DNA of 64,000 bases from Elmis aenea (lineage: Eukaryota > Arthropoda > Insecta > Coleoptera > Elmidae). Shown here piece by piece: positions 1 through 11,189 of this stretch. The notes beneath the pieces are model-generated. The model saw nothing but the letters and a program-made list of their open reading frames with translations. It was not told the DNA's origin and did no database searches. The stretch lies in assembly GCA_947652605.1 (NCBI GenBank), contig OX393578.1:41235470-41299469 (forward strand), in the 5' to 3' direction. Position 1 is the first letter of the stretch. The number at the start of each line of letters is the position of its first letter. Both the position numbers and the translations under genes were made by a program.

Positions 1-2
1 AC

Positions 3-1195
3 CGAGGCCTAGGAGAAGACGCCCTTACTTGGTTAGATCTAGAAATCACTTTAAAACCCACCGCTATGAACGGATTAATTTTATACAACGGACATCGTGG
101 AGATGGTTTCGGAGACTTCATGGCCTTGTATTTAAACGATGGAGTTATTGAATTCGCTTTTGACTTGGGAACTGGAGTGGGCGTAGCAAGCAGCCAGCAT
201 CGGGTATCATTAGGAGAGTGGCACCAAGTTAAAGTTTCAAGGACGGGACGTCTCGCTATTTTAGAAGTGGATAATCAAATACCTGTTGAAGTTATGTCCC
301 CAGGAGCTTTCACTCAGTTGTCGTTACCACAAAACATGTATCTGGGAGGAGTACCTAATTTTAGTTCAGTATCTCCACAAGTGCGCGTTCGTTCTTCATT
401 CGTGGGGTGTGTGCAAAAGGTTGTCATTAACGGACGGGCGGTTCCCATCCTGGCGGAAGCTCTCGGCGGAGCAAACGTCGATAATTGTCCCCATCCATGT
501 GTCGCGCGACCGTGTGGCGAGGATGGCGAATGCATTCCTCAGCTGGACTATTTTACGTGTCGTTGCAAGCCCGGATATAGGGACCAATTATGCAGTCGCG
601 GCCCCCCTGCCTTCAAAGGGCACGACAGTTATTTACATTTCAACGAGCCGCGAGCATTAACACCCCTCGATGCAAATCCATTAGATATTAACATGCGCTT
701 CAAGGTTAGCTCCGTGGATGGACTGCTGCTCTGGCTGGATGCCGGCAACGGACAATTTCTATCATTAGGTCTAGAGAGAGGAAACCTTGTACTGAGATAT
801 TCTGTACACACCGAAGAAGTTGTAGTAGTTCATAATACCTCTAAAATCCACGACAATTTATGGCATCGGGTGAAAGCTGTTAGGTAAGTAAATTGAATAA
901 ATTTTAGGGCGAATATTTATGTGATATTAAATTCCTCAGAGACGATGGTTTGGGGTTGCTGATAGTTGATAATGGGCCTGCGGTTACGACACAATCTGTA
1001 GAAGAACTACGGCCTCGAACAATAAAGCCCGGTCTCTACGTCGGTGGAATGCCACAAGTTTCCATCGGCACCGGAGGTATCTACAAAACCGGCGTGAAAG
1101 GATGTGTTTCTGATCTTGTTCTCAACACGGACTATCATCTTCAACTAGACAGTCGGTCAGTTCCCGGCAACAATGTAGGAGATTGTGAAGTTTGA
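3..1195 (+). CDS. Laminin-G/EGF extracellular matrix protein, C-terminal part (pikachurin/agrin/perlecan type)
   Basis: Two exons are visible: 3-883 (open to the window edge) and 940-1195 (TGA stop). Donor AG|GTAAGT and acceptor TTCCTCAG join an Arg codon and continue the domain without a break. The visible 378 residues hold a laminin G domain (about 1-150), a six-cysteine EGF-like module (about 160-198, ending CRCKPGYRDQLC) and a second laminin G domain that ends the protein. The last domain has the family pattern LYVGGMP...GCVSDLVL followed by a terminal Cys. This LamG-EGF-LamG ending is shared by agrin, perlecan and pikachurin (EGFLAM); the final domain looks most like pikachurin, but I cannot separate these by eye. 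Such proteins are secreted and bind dystroglycan or other matrix partners. The start lies upstream of the window. A polyadenylation signal AATAAA is at 1527-1532. Confidence 0.8.
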
Positions 1196-2295
1196 TTCAA
1201 AGATATAATTTAAATGCTGTTTAAACATTATCGTGTTATGACTAAGTGTGATTTCTCAAACACATAAATATAAGGCTGATAGTTCGCGTTACCGCTCACG
1301 AGCACCCGCGAGTGTAGCTAATACTTGTTGACAGTCTGCAAGGTGTCAGTGTCGTCAGCAGGCAACTAAGTTTTTGTGTTAGGAGTGTGCCGTAGATAGA
1401 GGCGACCTACCAATAACTAAGGATTTGAGCTTTTGTATCCTTCGATTTATCGTAAGGAATGAGGATTGCGCTACACACAGACGAGCATAAGTACCTTACT
1501 TACCCATATCATTACGTACACTAGTCAATAAAATTTATTTATGCGTTATGGCCTGTTCGCGTAATCCTAGTTCCTTCAACAGAAACTGCAATAAAGCGTA
1601 GGTACTAATCTGTGAAATCTGTCCAGTGTAAAATTCACAAATGTTTTATAAATCTGCATATTATCAATACTTACTTTGTACAGGTAGTCTTATTTGTGTG
1701 TTAATTATAATATTCGCTTTTGCTTTATATCTTTTATTACACCGTACATACACACACATTTCTTTCAAAAAATAAAATATAAACTTTCACCTTTTTCCTT
1801 TCCATGTTCGTTAAGTACTCTATCAAGGCAATGTAGTTCAATCATACACCATTAAAATGTAGCATTCTATTGTATATATTTCAATAATCTACTCACGTAC
1901 CTATTCTATGAAAAAAATCTATAACGCATCTGTTGAAAATTTAATTGATCACTAAAACCCCATCATTGTCCTAACAAAATCCACGTATACGTTTCAAAAA
2001 ATTAATTTTGAAATTAATTTTGAATCGAAAGCTTTATTATCAAAAATGAATAGAGAACCTTCATGTAATATTGTAATATTTATCAAAAATTGCTTTTATT
2101 TTATAAAATAACGCTTAAGGTTTAAGATTATTTAATGTTTTGTAAAATGCTGTTTATAATAAAATAATACACGTAAAATCTTTAATGTCCTTACTTATCT
2201 CAAATTGTTTTGGAATAGAAATTATCATTATACGTTCTGATATACAATTAAACAACTGCATGATAATAACTGACAACGGAGGGTCACGATACGTT
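1196..2295. other. 3' UTR and intergenic DNA
   Basis: AT-rich DNA after the matrix-protein stop codon. AATAAA at 1527-1532 is the likely polyadenylation signal, and another A-rich candidate lies near 1770. No further coding signal or recognisable repeat was seen. Confidence 0.5.
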
Positions 2296-2955
2296 GTCGC
2301 TAGAATTTGATTAAGGCTGTGGTTATTGCATCAAAGACATCAAAACTAAATGTTTTCCACAGTTATACGTGCCACTGGCCATTTCCTTCGGAAAAATAGG
2401 GGAAAAATAGGTATAAAAAGGAAATTTTTGCGATCGCGTTGGCCATGAAACCGTCAGAGACAAAATCGAAATTCTTCTATTTGCCAATTCGCGCATCCTT
2501 TGCAAGTAAAATGGAGCAAAGTTTTTGAAAAACTCTTGAACGGTTCCGGAGAAAACCTCAAAAACGAAACCCCTGCATGAGCGCTATGATTTGAGACGTT
2601 GTGGTATATCTGTATAACTAAATCTATGCGACTTGCATAGGCGTTTAACATAGAGAAAACTGTTTTTACAAAGGCCTCGTTTTTCGCGTTTTTCTCCGGA
2701 ACCGATTAAGATTTTTTCAAAAACTTTTCACCATTTTACTTGCAAAGGATGCGCGAATTGGTAAATAGAAGAATTTCGATTTTGTCTCTGACGGTTTCAT
2801 GGCCAACGCGATCGCAAAAATTACTTTTATTATTCAACTTTTCAGTTTTTCCACTATTTTTCCGAAGAAAATGGCCAATAGCTCGTATAACTCTGCAAAA
2901 CATTTAGTTTTGATGTTCTTGATGCAATAAACAGCCTTAATCAAAATCTAGCGAC
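2296..2955. repeat. Palindromic (foldback) element, arms about 270 bp
   Basis: Left arm about 2296-2570 and right arm about 2685-2955 are reverse complements with scattered differences. Both outer ends read GTCGCTAGA followed by TTGATTAAGGCTG. Short loop around 2580-2680. No clear target duplication and no coding sequence. This family differs from the CAGGGTG palindromes elsewhere in the window. Confidence 0.75.
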
Positions 2956-4312
2956 CTTCCCTGGCGAGAAAAGTCTACATTTAGAGACCATAAAGAAGGA
3001 ATGCCCAGTTCTTAAAACACGCCATCCTATCACTTCTTATTATTTAAACTTTTTCAAACTCTATCACCGTTTACATCATGCACAATTATCATAAAATATT
3101 AAAATTACATAACTGTACTCTATCAAAAACCTTGTCAACAAAAATTGCGTGTTTTCATAAAAATGTTCTTAGCACATTTACGATATTTTTATCGTTAGTC
3201 GTGTTTAGCACAACATTAATTTAGGAAATTGTATCATAATCACTAATAGTAAAGCGGATCCACGAATGTTATGTTTAAAGTGTCTGGAATACACTGGAAG
3301 TTATGATTATCTGAAATTTACATGTAAATTCGTCAAATTGGATTGCGTGACTGAAATAATAACATGAATGATTTTGTAAATGTCTGCTAGAAATAACTTC
3401 TCGTTCCACATTTACCTGCAAAGTAACTGCAACATTTTGCTGAAGTACAGTAAGCACTAATAATTGTATGTCAGCTAGCATTAAGTTTGGGACCAAATGA
3501 GCGTATAAAATGTCAGGAGGAAATATGTCAGACCGTAATGTCTGGAGCCAGCAAGTCTGCAAACGCCACCCACCGCCAGGAATAATCAGCTTTAAAGCAA
3601 GTCACTTCATATTCTGGTGTGTTTGTATAACTTCACGACCCGACGCTGGCACATATTGTCACAGAACTATAACATGCGACCGTTTTTACATTTTAAATTT
3701 AACGATCCATTTCATGATTACAGATATGAGCACGTAGAATTAACGAGTATCCTACCTATAAGAGACTATAGTTATACAATCACTCCGGCGGCCACGTTTT
3801 TTGTTTCCGCATAAAGTTTTTTTCTATGTTATAAAAACAATTAATGTTTAAAATAAAAACACTTTTGTATAAAACGAATAAAATTAACAAGGCAGATAGG
3901 TAAGTGTATAACTCAAATAGTAAACAAAAATCGTCACCATAATAAAGATCTTCAAAGTTTTGTCTGAAAATTGCACAAAACTGTAGATTTTAGAAACACG
4001 ACAGTAATAAATAACATTTCATATAGGTCAAATAGATCTAAAACAAATGTTTGATTGATAAAATTACTAGTGTTGCCGCCGAGACGAGATAATTCTCGGC
4101 CTCGTCTCGTCTCGTCTCGAATACATTTTCCTGCTATCAATCTTTTACTTATTTATTCGTCATTTTTCAATTTTTTTATTATTAATATTTGATCACGTTT
4201 GTAGATCAGGAAAAAGTTTCAGTATTCAAAATTGTGAATATGATACGTTCAATAACAAAAATTTGTTATCTTTTATTACTTCTATCTATTATTCATCTAC
4301 GGCAGTGGTCTC
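2956..4312. other. Intergenic DNA without recognised genes
   Basis: AT-rich sequence; short ORFs here look random. One small GC-rich feature stands out: around 4079-4120 the motif GAGACGAG is followed by three tandem CTCGT units (CTCGTCTCGTCTCGTCTCG), so the block can fold back on itself. Confidence 0.4.
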
Positions 4313-4776
4313 AAACTGGCGGCCCGCAGGCCGCATCAGGCCCCCAAAGCAATTTTACACGGCCAGCGAATACAGTTCAGTTATGTATTTGTTGTAAATA
4401 TGGTGCTTATAGTTTTAGAGACATAAAGCTTATGTGCGCGACTGCTATTGAAAGAAAAAGAGACGGAATGAATAGGCTGGAGCTTTGTCTTGATCACTGT
4501 ATGCTTGTATGCCAGGTCACGTGACTGGGATAATTTGGGAGAACTTCCCACGTCCGTACAATCAGTACATTTAGTTGTAGTAAGAAATAACGAAGTTTAT
4601 AATTATTTACATACAAACATATGTATCTTTTCTGTACGCGTCGAAAATAATTTTGTAAATAAAGAAGAACAATAGCTTGTATATTCACTCTCATTTTAAT
4701 AAAAACAAAAATCCGGCCCGTCAGCTCGTTTAGATCGTGCATTTGGCTAGCATGCAATTTGAGTTTGAGACCACTG
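4313..4776. mobile_element. Non-autonomous hAT-like element, 464 bp
   Basis: Ends are CAGTGGTCTCAAACT and its reverse complement AGTTTGAGACCACTG (inverted repeats with a small offset). Exact 8-bp target duplication ATCTACGG at 4305-4312 and 4777-4784. Both the 8-bp duplication and CAGTG-type ends are hAT hallmarks. No transposase is present. Confidence 0.88.
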
Positions 4777-6483
4777 ATCTACGGGATCTGTTTGAAATAC
4801 TAAAACTCATTTTTTTTCAACATAACTTTAGTATTTAAAATGTTTTAATACATTTTTGAGTATTTTTAAACAAAATATGAAAATAAATATGCAAACCCAC
4901 CTATTTTCGAAAAGACAAAAATTATGCTTTACTGTGGTGTCAAAATCAAACTACGGTTTTCATTTAAAAAATACAAAGTTTTCATTTATCTCTAAGGTCA
5001 CAGTAAACCAGGATATAACATGTTTCGAGAAGATACCCCTCAAGATACGTTTTACTAAAATCATGCATATTGATGTTACATATGTGAATTGTTTTGTTGA
5101 ATCTAAAATTTTCTTGACACTTTTGTATTTGACTATTACAATTTATACAATAATTCAATCGTTTGTTATTTTTTAATCAATGTGAAATAATGGTAAATCA
5201 TTAAAAATTATGTAAAAGCTGGCTATAAAAAACGATAGCATACACATGGTAATATTTTCAATTTGTTTGGTTACATAACTACAGCTGTCATACACAAACC
5301 AGTACTTCGACTTCTAAATCCATTAAAAATTTAAATCCCGATTCTTGTACCTATGATTAAATATTCCATTTATAGTCGTGCAAAACAACAAGCGCAAAAT
5401 TATACTCTGAAAAAAACTCGGGCTTTGCAAAGAAACTAATCGTTTAGTCATAAAAAAAATCCTGAATAATTACTGAAAATTTCAATACAAGCGCCACAGC
5501 TTGTTCTGCAGTTAGGTATCTAGAACCTGGACGGTGATCGATTTTCAACCATGCACGGCTCGGCAGCTACACATTTGCTGTTGTAAAAGTGCTGTAATCT
5601 GATTTAAGTGTTTAAAAAAACACATTTTCGAGGGGGTTAAATTAAATTTTGTTAATTGCTTTAAAAATTTATACAAATAAACTGTAATCTGTGTGCTCCA
5701 AAGACTAACTATACAATTTGATATTTATTTGAGCCAACAAAACCTAATATGTAGTGCCAAATGAACGTTACAAAGGAAATGAGGTGACGCGCCGTCTTGC
5801 TGTGCTATTATTGGCGTATTGGATGATCAAGACCTCTGTTGAACAGAAAATGAAGCTTGTTATTGCAAAAAGGTAGAAAACTTCCTTTTAATATATTTTC
5901 ACCAACAAACAACACAAATACAACTACTTTAACGGACAAGCACAAACAACAAGTTAAACTTACAACAAATAAATGTCTTTTAACATTGTTCTCTTCGACA
6001 TACATTTAATTTTTTATGTTTTTATTAACAGCGACTTTAATTTCTAATGTGAATTATGTTTAAGTGTACTGGCTAAACTAGAACTACGAATGATACACAC
6101 TGCATGCTCTGATCGTTACCTTTAGCCTTTAGTGCAAAGTATAGAAGCACGTTCTTAAATATTTGAAGTATCCAGAGCGTCTCTTTGAATTACAAATTTA
6201 TACATCTCAAAATGCAGGTTGCATAATCAACATTCAACAGTCGCAAATTTGTACTGTCTGCAGAAATGCGGTGGTTATGCGATAATCCGTGATTTACGGC
6301 CCTAAATTATTTTTAAGAACAAGTCGCATAAGAACTTTTAAAACTAGTATCTAAAAAAAGTTTTTATACGTTTGCGTAAATAGACCAAGCAGTTAATAGT
6401 AAAAGTTTTTATGTATTTACTTAATAATTGTTTAGAATTTCCAAACTTTACATTTTACTTCGTGAAATAATTAACATAAAGCT
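4777..6483. other. Intergenic DNA without recognised genes
   Basis: AT-rich; the longest open frames (for example 4856-5176) have low-complexity composition and no domain signature. No RNA gene seen. Confidence 0.4.
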
Positions 6484-6730
6484 GGGTGATCAAAAATGAC
6501 TGATGCTCGCTTATTTCAGACCGAAAATAAAATAACCAAGTTTATGTTGGTATCACAGAATCAAACTAACATATCAGTGTCGTAGTATTATTTTTGTTCC
6601 CTGTGGCGTTCAGGCTGTTCTGTCATTTTGTGTGTGGTTTCTCTACGCCACTGGTTTTTCCCTATATTATGTAACCATCTGTTCGACTAAAGTTCCCAAC
6701 ACCCGAGGGATCAATCATTTTCGATCACCC
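6484..6730. repeat. Short inverted-repeat element (GGGTGATC ends)
   Basis: Left end GGGTGATCAAAAATGACTGA pairs with the right end (reverse complement GGGTGATCGAAAATGATTGA). A related single end occurs at about 54480, so this is a dispersed family. No coding content; superfamily not determined. Confidence 0.55.
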
Positions 6731-7156
6731 GATGATTATTTTATTCTGATGTGAATAAAAACAATAATTTGTTCACTAAACAGTATGACTTCCCTTAAAT
6801 TTATTTAGAAAATTAAAGATTTTGAAATAAAAGAGAGAAATTTAAATTCAATTATATCCTTTAACCGGTACTGATAGTTTCATCAAGGAATTTTTATTTC
6901 GTAATCTTAAATACATATTTCCCTTTTATTCCTCATTAATTTCTTTTATCGACACTTTTTTTTAAATATTCATAACAATCATAATTCATAACTAGCTTAA
7001 GATTTTATTTTCTTTTGGACATCTTTTTTAATGAACATTTGAATGTAGGTACCTACAAGGTATCTTAATTAGGTACTGTTTGTTAGTTTTTATATGTAAA
7101 ACAACAATGTTAATATAACAATATATTACCCTTTATTTAGCTGTCAAGCTGCCATT

Positions 7157-7470
7157 CATTGGCGTAGTTAGCCCCGAGGTCCCGGGGGGGCTGCAGCCCC
7201 AGGTGACTGAGGCTGTGAGCTAAAAATAAAGAAAAAGGTCCTCGTTTTTGAACTTTTGTTGAATCCGGGCCCAATTCTGCTTAATATTAAGACAATTTAA
7301 AAAATAATGCTAGATTGGTGCTAATCTATAGGTCGAAATTCATCTTTCTGTTTATTTAACAGAATACGGTTTCAATTACGTTTGGTGTTTTGTGTTTTTT
7401 GGCCAGGGGGGGCTAATGAGAGCTCAGGGGGGGCTTAGCACCCCCTGGTCCCCCCCTAACTACGCCAATG
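7157..7470. mobile_element. Non-autonomous hAT-like MITE, 314 bp
   Basis: Terminal inverted repeats CATTGGCGTAGTTAG / CTAACTACGCCAATG flanked by an exact 8-bp duplication CTGCCATT (7149-7156, 7471-7478). Subterminal regions are G- or C-rich runs. The TGGCGTAG end recurs in copies at 47238 and 59235. Confidence 0.88.
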
Positions 7471-7877
7471 CTGCCATTATTCCTTGCCTGCCCGTGTGTG
7501 GCACGCAAAATGAATAATTAAAGCAACGGCGTAATAAATTATTTCCTTTGCTTTAAAATTTTACTTTTACCTAATTTTTTATGCGATAACCAGTGCAAAA
7601 CAGCGGCAAGTTTTCTTACTAAGGAAAAACAAATAGAAAGCTTAAATATTGTTTAATTAAGCATGTTATTACAACTGAATTTTTCTTGACCAATAAATAA
7701 CATTTTTTAAAATGCTAAAAAATAAAAACCTACACAAACTTATTTTCTACTAAACCTGACCGTGGTTGTGAACATAGCCCATAATTTTACAGTAGTTCAA
7801 ATGTTCCTACTGTAACTTCACTTAAGCGTTTTGTGGTTATGTTTTCAATTGTAAATTTATAGAAGTGTTGTGACGAT

Positions 7878-8764
7878 ATGGCTAACAGGACTGTTAAAGA
7901 CGCTAAATCAGTGCATGGCACGAACCCACAATATTTAGTTGAAAAAATAATCCGGTCTCGTATTTACGATTCAAAGTATTGGAAAGAAGAATGTTTTGCT
8001 CTAACAGCAGAACTGTTAGTAGACAAAGCTATGGAATTACGTTTCATTGGTGGTGTTTTCGGTGGTAATATTAAGCCAACTCCATTTTTATGTCTTACAC
8101 TTAAAATGTTACAAATCCAGCCGGAAAAAGATATTGTAGTTGAGTTTATAAAAAATGAAGAATTTAAATATGTGCGTGCATTGGGAGCATTCTACATGCG
8201 TCTTACTGGATCCTCATTAGACTGTTACAAATACTTAGAACCATTATACAATGACAACAGAAAGTTACGTCGTCAAAACAGGCAAGCAGAGTTTGAGTTG
8301 GTACACATGGATGAGTTTATAGATGAATTATTACGGGAGGAACGGGTAAGAAAATATTTGGGTATCATAAGTTTAATTTAATAACAACTTTTATGCAGGT
8401 TTGTGATGTTATACTACCGAGGTCACAAAAACGACACGTTTTAGAGGAAAACAATGAGTTAGAAGCTAAAATATCAGCACTGGAAGATGATTTAGAAGAA
8501 GATGTTGATTTAGAAGAAGAAAAGTTTAATACTGAAGAACCTCCAAGGCGTGAAGAGAAGGATAGAACAAGAGAGAGAAAGCGAGATCGTAGTCGATCAA
8601 GAGAACGTGAAAGACATCGTAGTCGTGAAAGAGAAAGAGATAAGCATCGTGAACGTGATCGAGATAGAGTAAAAGATAGAGAAAGGGATAAAGGTAGAGA
8701 TAAAGATCGAAGAGAAAGGAAAAGAGATGATGAAAGAAAAAGAGACAGAGATCGCCATCACTAG
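7878..8764 (+). CDS. Prp38: Pre-mRNA-splicing factor 38A (PRPF38A)
   Basis: Exons 7878-8345 and 8399-8764 (phase 0; donor CGG|GTAAG, acceptor TTATGCAG) encode 277 residues ending in TAG. The N-terminal PRP38 domain (about residues 1-175) starts MANRTVKDAKSVHGTNPQ and includes FIGGVFGG and FYMRLTG, matching the family closely. Then comes an acidic coiled stretch (about 170-205) and a C-terminal tail of alternating Arg with Asp, Glu, Ser and Lys (about 205-277), typical of metazoan PRPF38A; the human protein is about 312 aa. It is a component of the spliceosomal B complex, joining with the tri-snRNP and needed for activation. The start is the first ATG of the conserved N-terminus. Polyadenylation signal AATAAA at 8926-8931. 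Confidence 0.96.
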
Positions 8765-9442
8765 TATTATAATTTTGCGATAACATTGTGGAACTGATAA
8801 GTGTAGTGTGGTGAAACATACAAAAATAATCTGAGAATAGATTTTTTCTGACATTAATTTTTAGTGTTAATTGAATATTTACAAAATGGAAATTTAAACA
8901 ATAATATAAATGTATCTTAATCTTTAATAAAGTTTTTTATATCGAACATATTTAATTTGAACATCTTAAAAATGTTTTGCCAGAAGTGTAATTTTTTTAT
9001 TGGTCACTGTTAATACAGAAGTTTTAAGAAATGTATTATAATTTATGAAGGGCATAATTTTACATATTTCTGCATAAATGTATAGTAATATTAAGTTCGA
9101 CATGTAATTTAGTAAATAAATGCAAACATTTATTTTTCCAAATCCTATTTTTGCTAAGATTGACTTTATCAAAAAGATGAAACTACAGATAACCAACTAA
9201 ATAATAATAAAATTAAGTTACAACCAACCAGTCACTATTTAACAAAATGTAAGTTTGGTTTGAATCTTGATATCTTGAATCACTAACTAAAATATAACTA
9301 CTATTATCTCAAGTTCAGAAAATTATGTGTTTATAAGTTTTCCCTGATTATAGATAAATATCATAGATTTTTGTGTTTGAATCTTCGATTTTTGCAATAA
9401 GCATTATTATTTAATTTTTTGCCACCAAATTTAAATGATGTA
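8765..9442. other. 3' UTR and intergenic DNA
   Basis: Contains the PRPF38A 3' UTR with AATAAA at 8926-8931. The remainder is AT-rich without recognisable features. Confidence 0.5.
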
Positions 9443-10055
9443 CAGGGTGAACCAAATTTAAAAGTTTTATAGGTATCTCGGTTACCATAATAGTTGGCAA
9501 AAATTTTATATCGGTCTTCAGGAATAATTCTTGAGATAAACATGTCTGTTATCAGATTTTTTGAATCACTTTACCATTTGGCATTAGACAAAAAATTAAA
9601 TTTCATCATTTTTGAAAATTTACTATATTTTCTTTATTTATAAATAAAGAACTAAATGTTATGTAGGTTTGAATAAACATTTTTATGCTTAATATAAAAG
9701 TTTAATGTATTAGAAGTTTACATTGTAAGTGGTAAAAACGTGGATGCTGCGGCAGAATTTACTTGGAAATGACGCTTGGTTGTTTTTTAATTGCAAACAT
9801 CACTTGTTTAGAAAATCATGGCAAACATGATAATAAAAGTTTTACAAAATTAGCCATATTTCGGTTACTTTTTGCAACACATGTATTAAAGTATATATTT
9901 TTCAAAAGCTAAGAAAATGCTCTATCACATAAAATCATGGTTTACTAGAAAGTGATGTAAAAAAATAACCAAAGATAGAGATATCAGATTTTCTTTGAGC
10001 TTTGACTATTATTGTAACCGAGATACACTAAAAAATTTGAATTTGGTCCACTCTG
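9443..10055. mobile_element. Palindromic TA-inserted element, 613 bp
   Basis: Left end TA|CAGGGTGAACCAAATTT; right end AAATTTGAATTTGGTCCACTCTG|TA. The arms share subterminal sequence such as ATCTCGGTTACCATAATAG against CTATTATTGTAACCGAGAT, then continue inward. TA on both sides is the Tc1/mariner target duplication. No coding sequence. A related single end lies at 53008 and a related copy in the Mon1 intron starts at about 12378. Confidence 0.75.
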
Positions 10056-10440
10056 TACTTAATACCATTTTAATTATGTGTTGTAGAGGTCTTTCAAGAT
10101 AAACTGAACTGTGGCGCAGAAACCAAAACTCGGCTAAAGCGTTAATTATTGCGCTACCTAAACACAAACGTCTATTTTAACAACGGAGTTTTATAACCTA
10201 TAATAATATAATGTTTTTAGAAAGTCTATATCGGTCTATATTTCAACCGCCATCCCCTCTCTTAGCGCATTTCGCGGTTCAGTTTAGCTTAAAAGATCTC
10301 TAGAATATAGTTGTTAATGAAATAGTGTTCTGTGAATGAAATCTAAAATGTAAAATTTTCCATATGATCTTATAGCCACTAAGTCTTTGTTTTGGTCTGA
10401 AAGCTTGGGTTGGAACACTTGTACATCATAACTCAATTAA

Positions 10441-10960
10441 CCCCTTACCGCATATTGTATCAGATATGATACGTACCATATAAAGCGATATTAGTCATAG
10501 TTCTCATATAGTAGCGCCTTCTGCAGTGTACTATACTAATAATATACAGTTTCACGCGTAATATTTGAAAAATTGCGCCATCTATGTTGAACTACAGAAA
10601 ATATACATTAAAAAACGTCAAAGAGCTTAACATTTCCCGCCTACTACCGCCATTTATGCAAATTGGGTAAATTTATGTTATTGCATTTTATTTATTTACA
10701 TTATAAATTCGACGTGTAATTTTTTTTTACTATAATAACGTCTAAATCCTTTGTGCCAAATCATTTAATTTTTATGAATAAAAATTATGTATGTAGTATA
10801 TATGCATGGTATTACATATTAGAAAAAAAAACAGAAAAGGTAAAAAATTTTGTCTTAAAATAAAAATAAAATTTTTTTAAAATTTTTTTAGCATTCTGTA
10901 ATATATTGTACACATTCAAAAAATTTTATTTGAAAATTTAAAAAGTCATGCAGTAAGGGG
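10441..10960. mobile_element. piggyBac-like MITE, 520 bp
   Basis: TTAA (10437-10440) is followed by CCCCTTACCGCAT; the other end reads ATGCAGTAAGGGG and is followed by TTAA (10961-10964). A TTAA target duplication and CCC-type ends are the piggyBac signature. Interior AT-rich and non-coding. Confidence 0.8.
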
Positions 10961-11189
10961 TTAAGTAATATTTTGAAATGTAACCAAACTGACCACACTT
11001 CACACATAAAATAAATACAAATATATTAAAATTATTTTATAATTGTATTTTTTTAAATATCACAATACATGTTTGTAGAATACACTGCAAATAATGTTAT
11101 TAACTTTTTTTTAAATATATTTACAAAATAATTAGCTCATATTTACAAAATATACATCTAGCTCTACTTAAGTTATTACTTTGGAAAGT

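Noticed and set aside
286..660. Second frame within the laminin-G exon
   Set aside because: Overlaps the conserved LamG/EGF frame and has no domain of its own.
8526..8854. Minus-strand frames rich in Leu/Phe/Ser over the PRPF38A tail
   Set aside because: Antisense of the Arg/Glu/Asp-rich low-complexity coding region.
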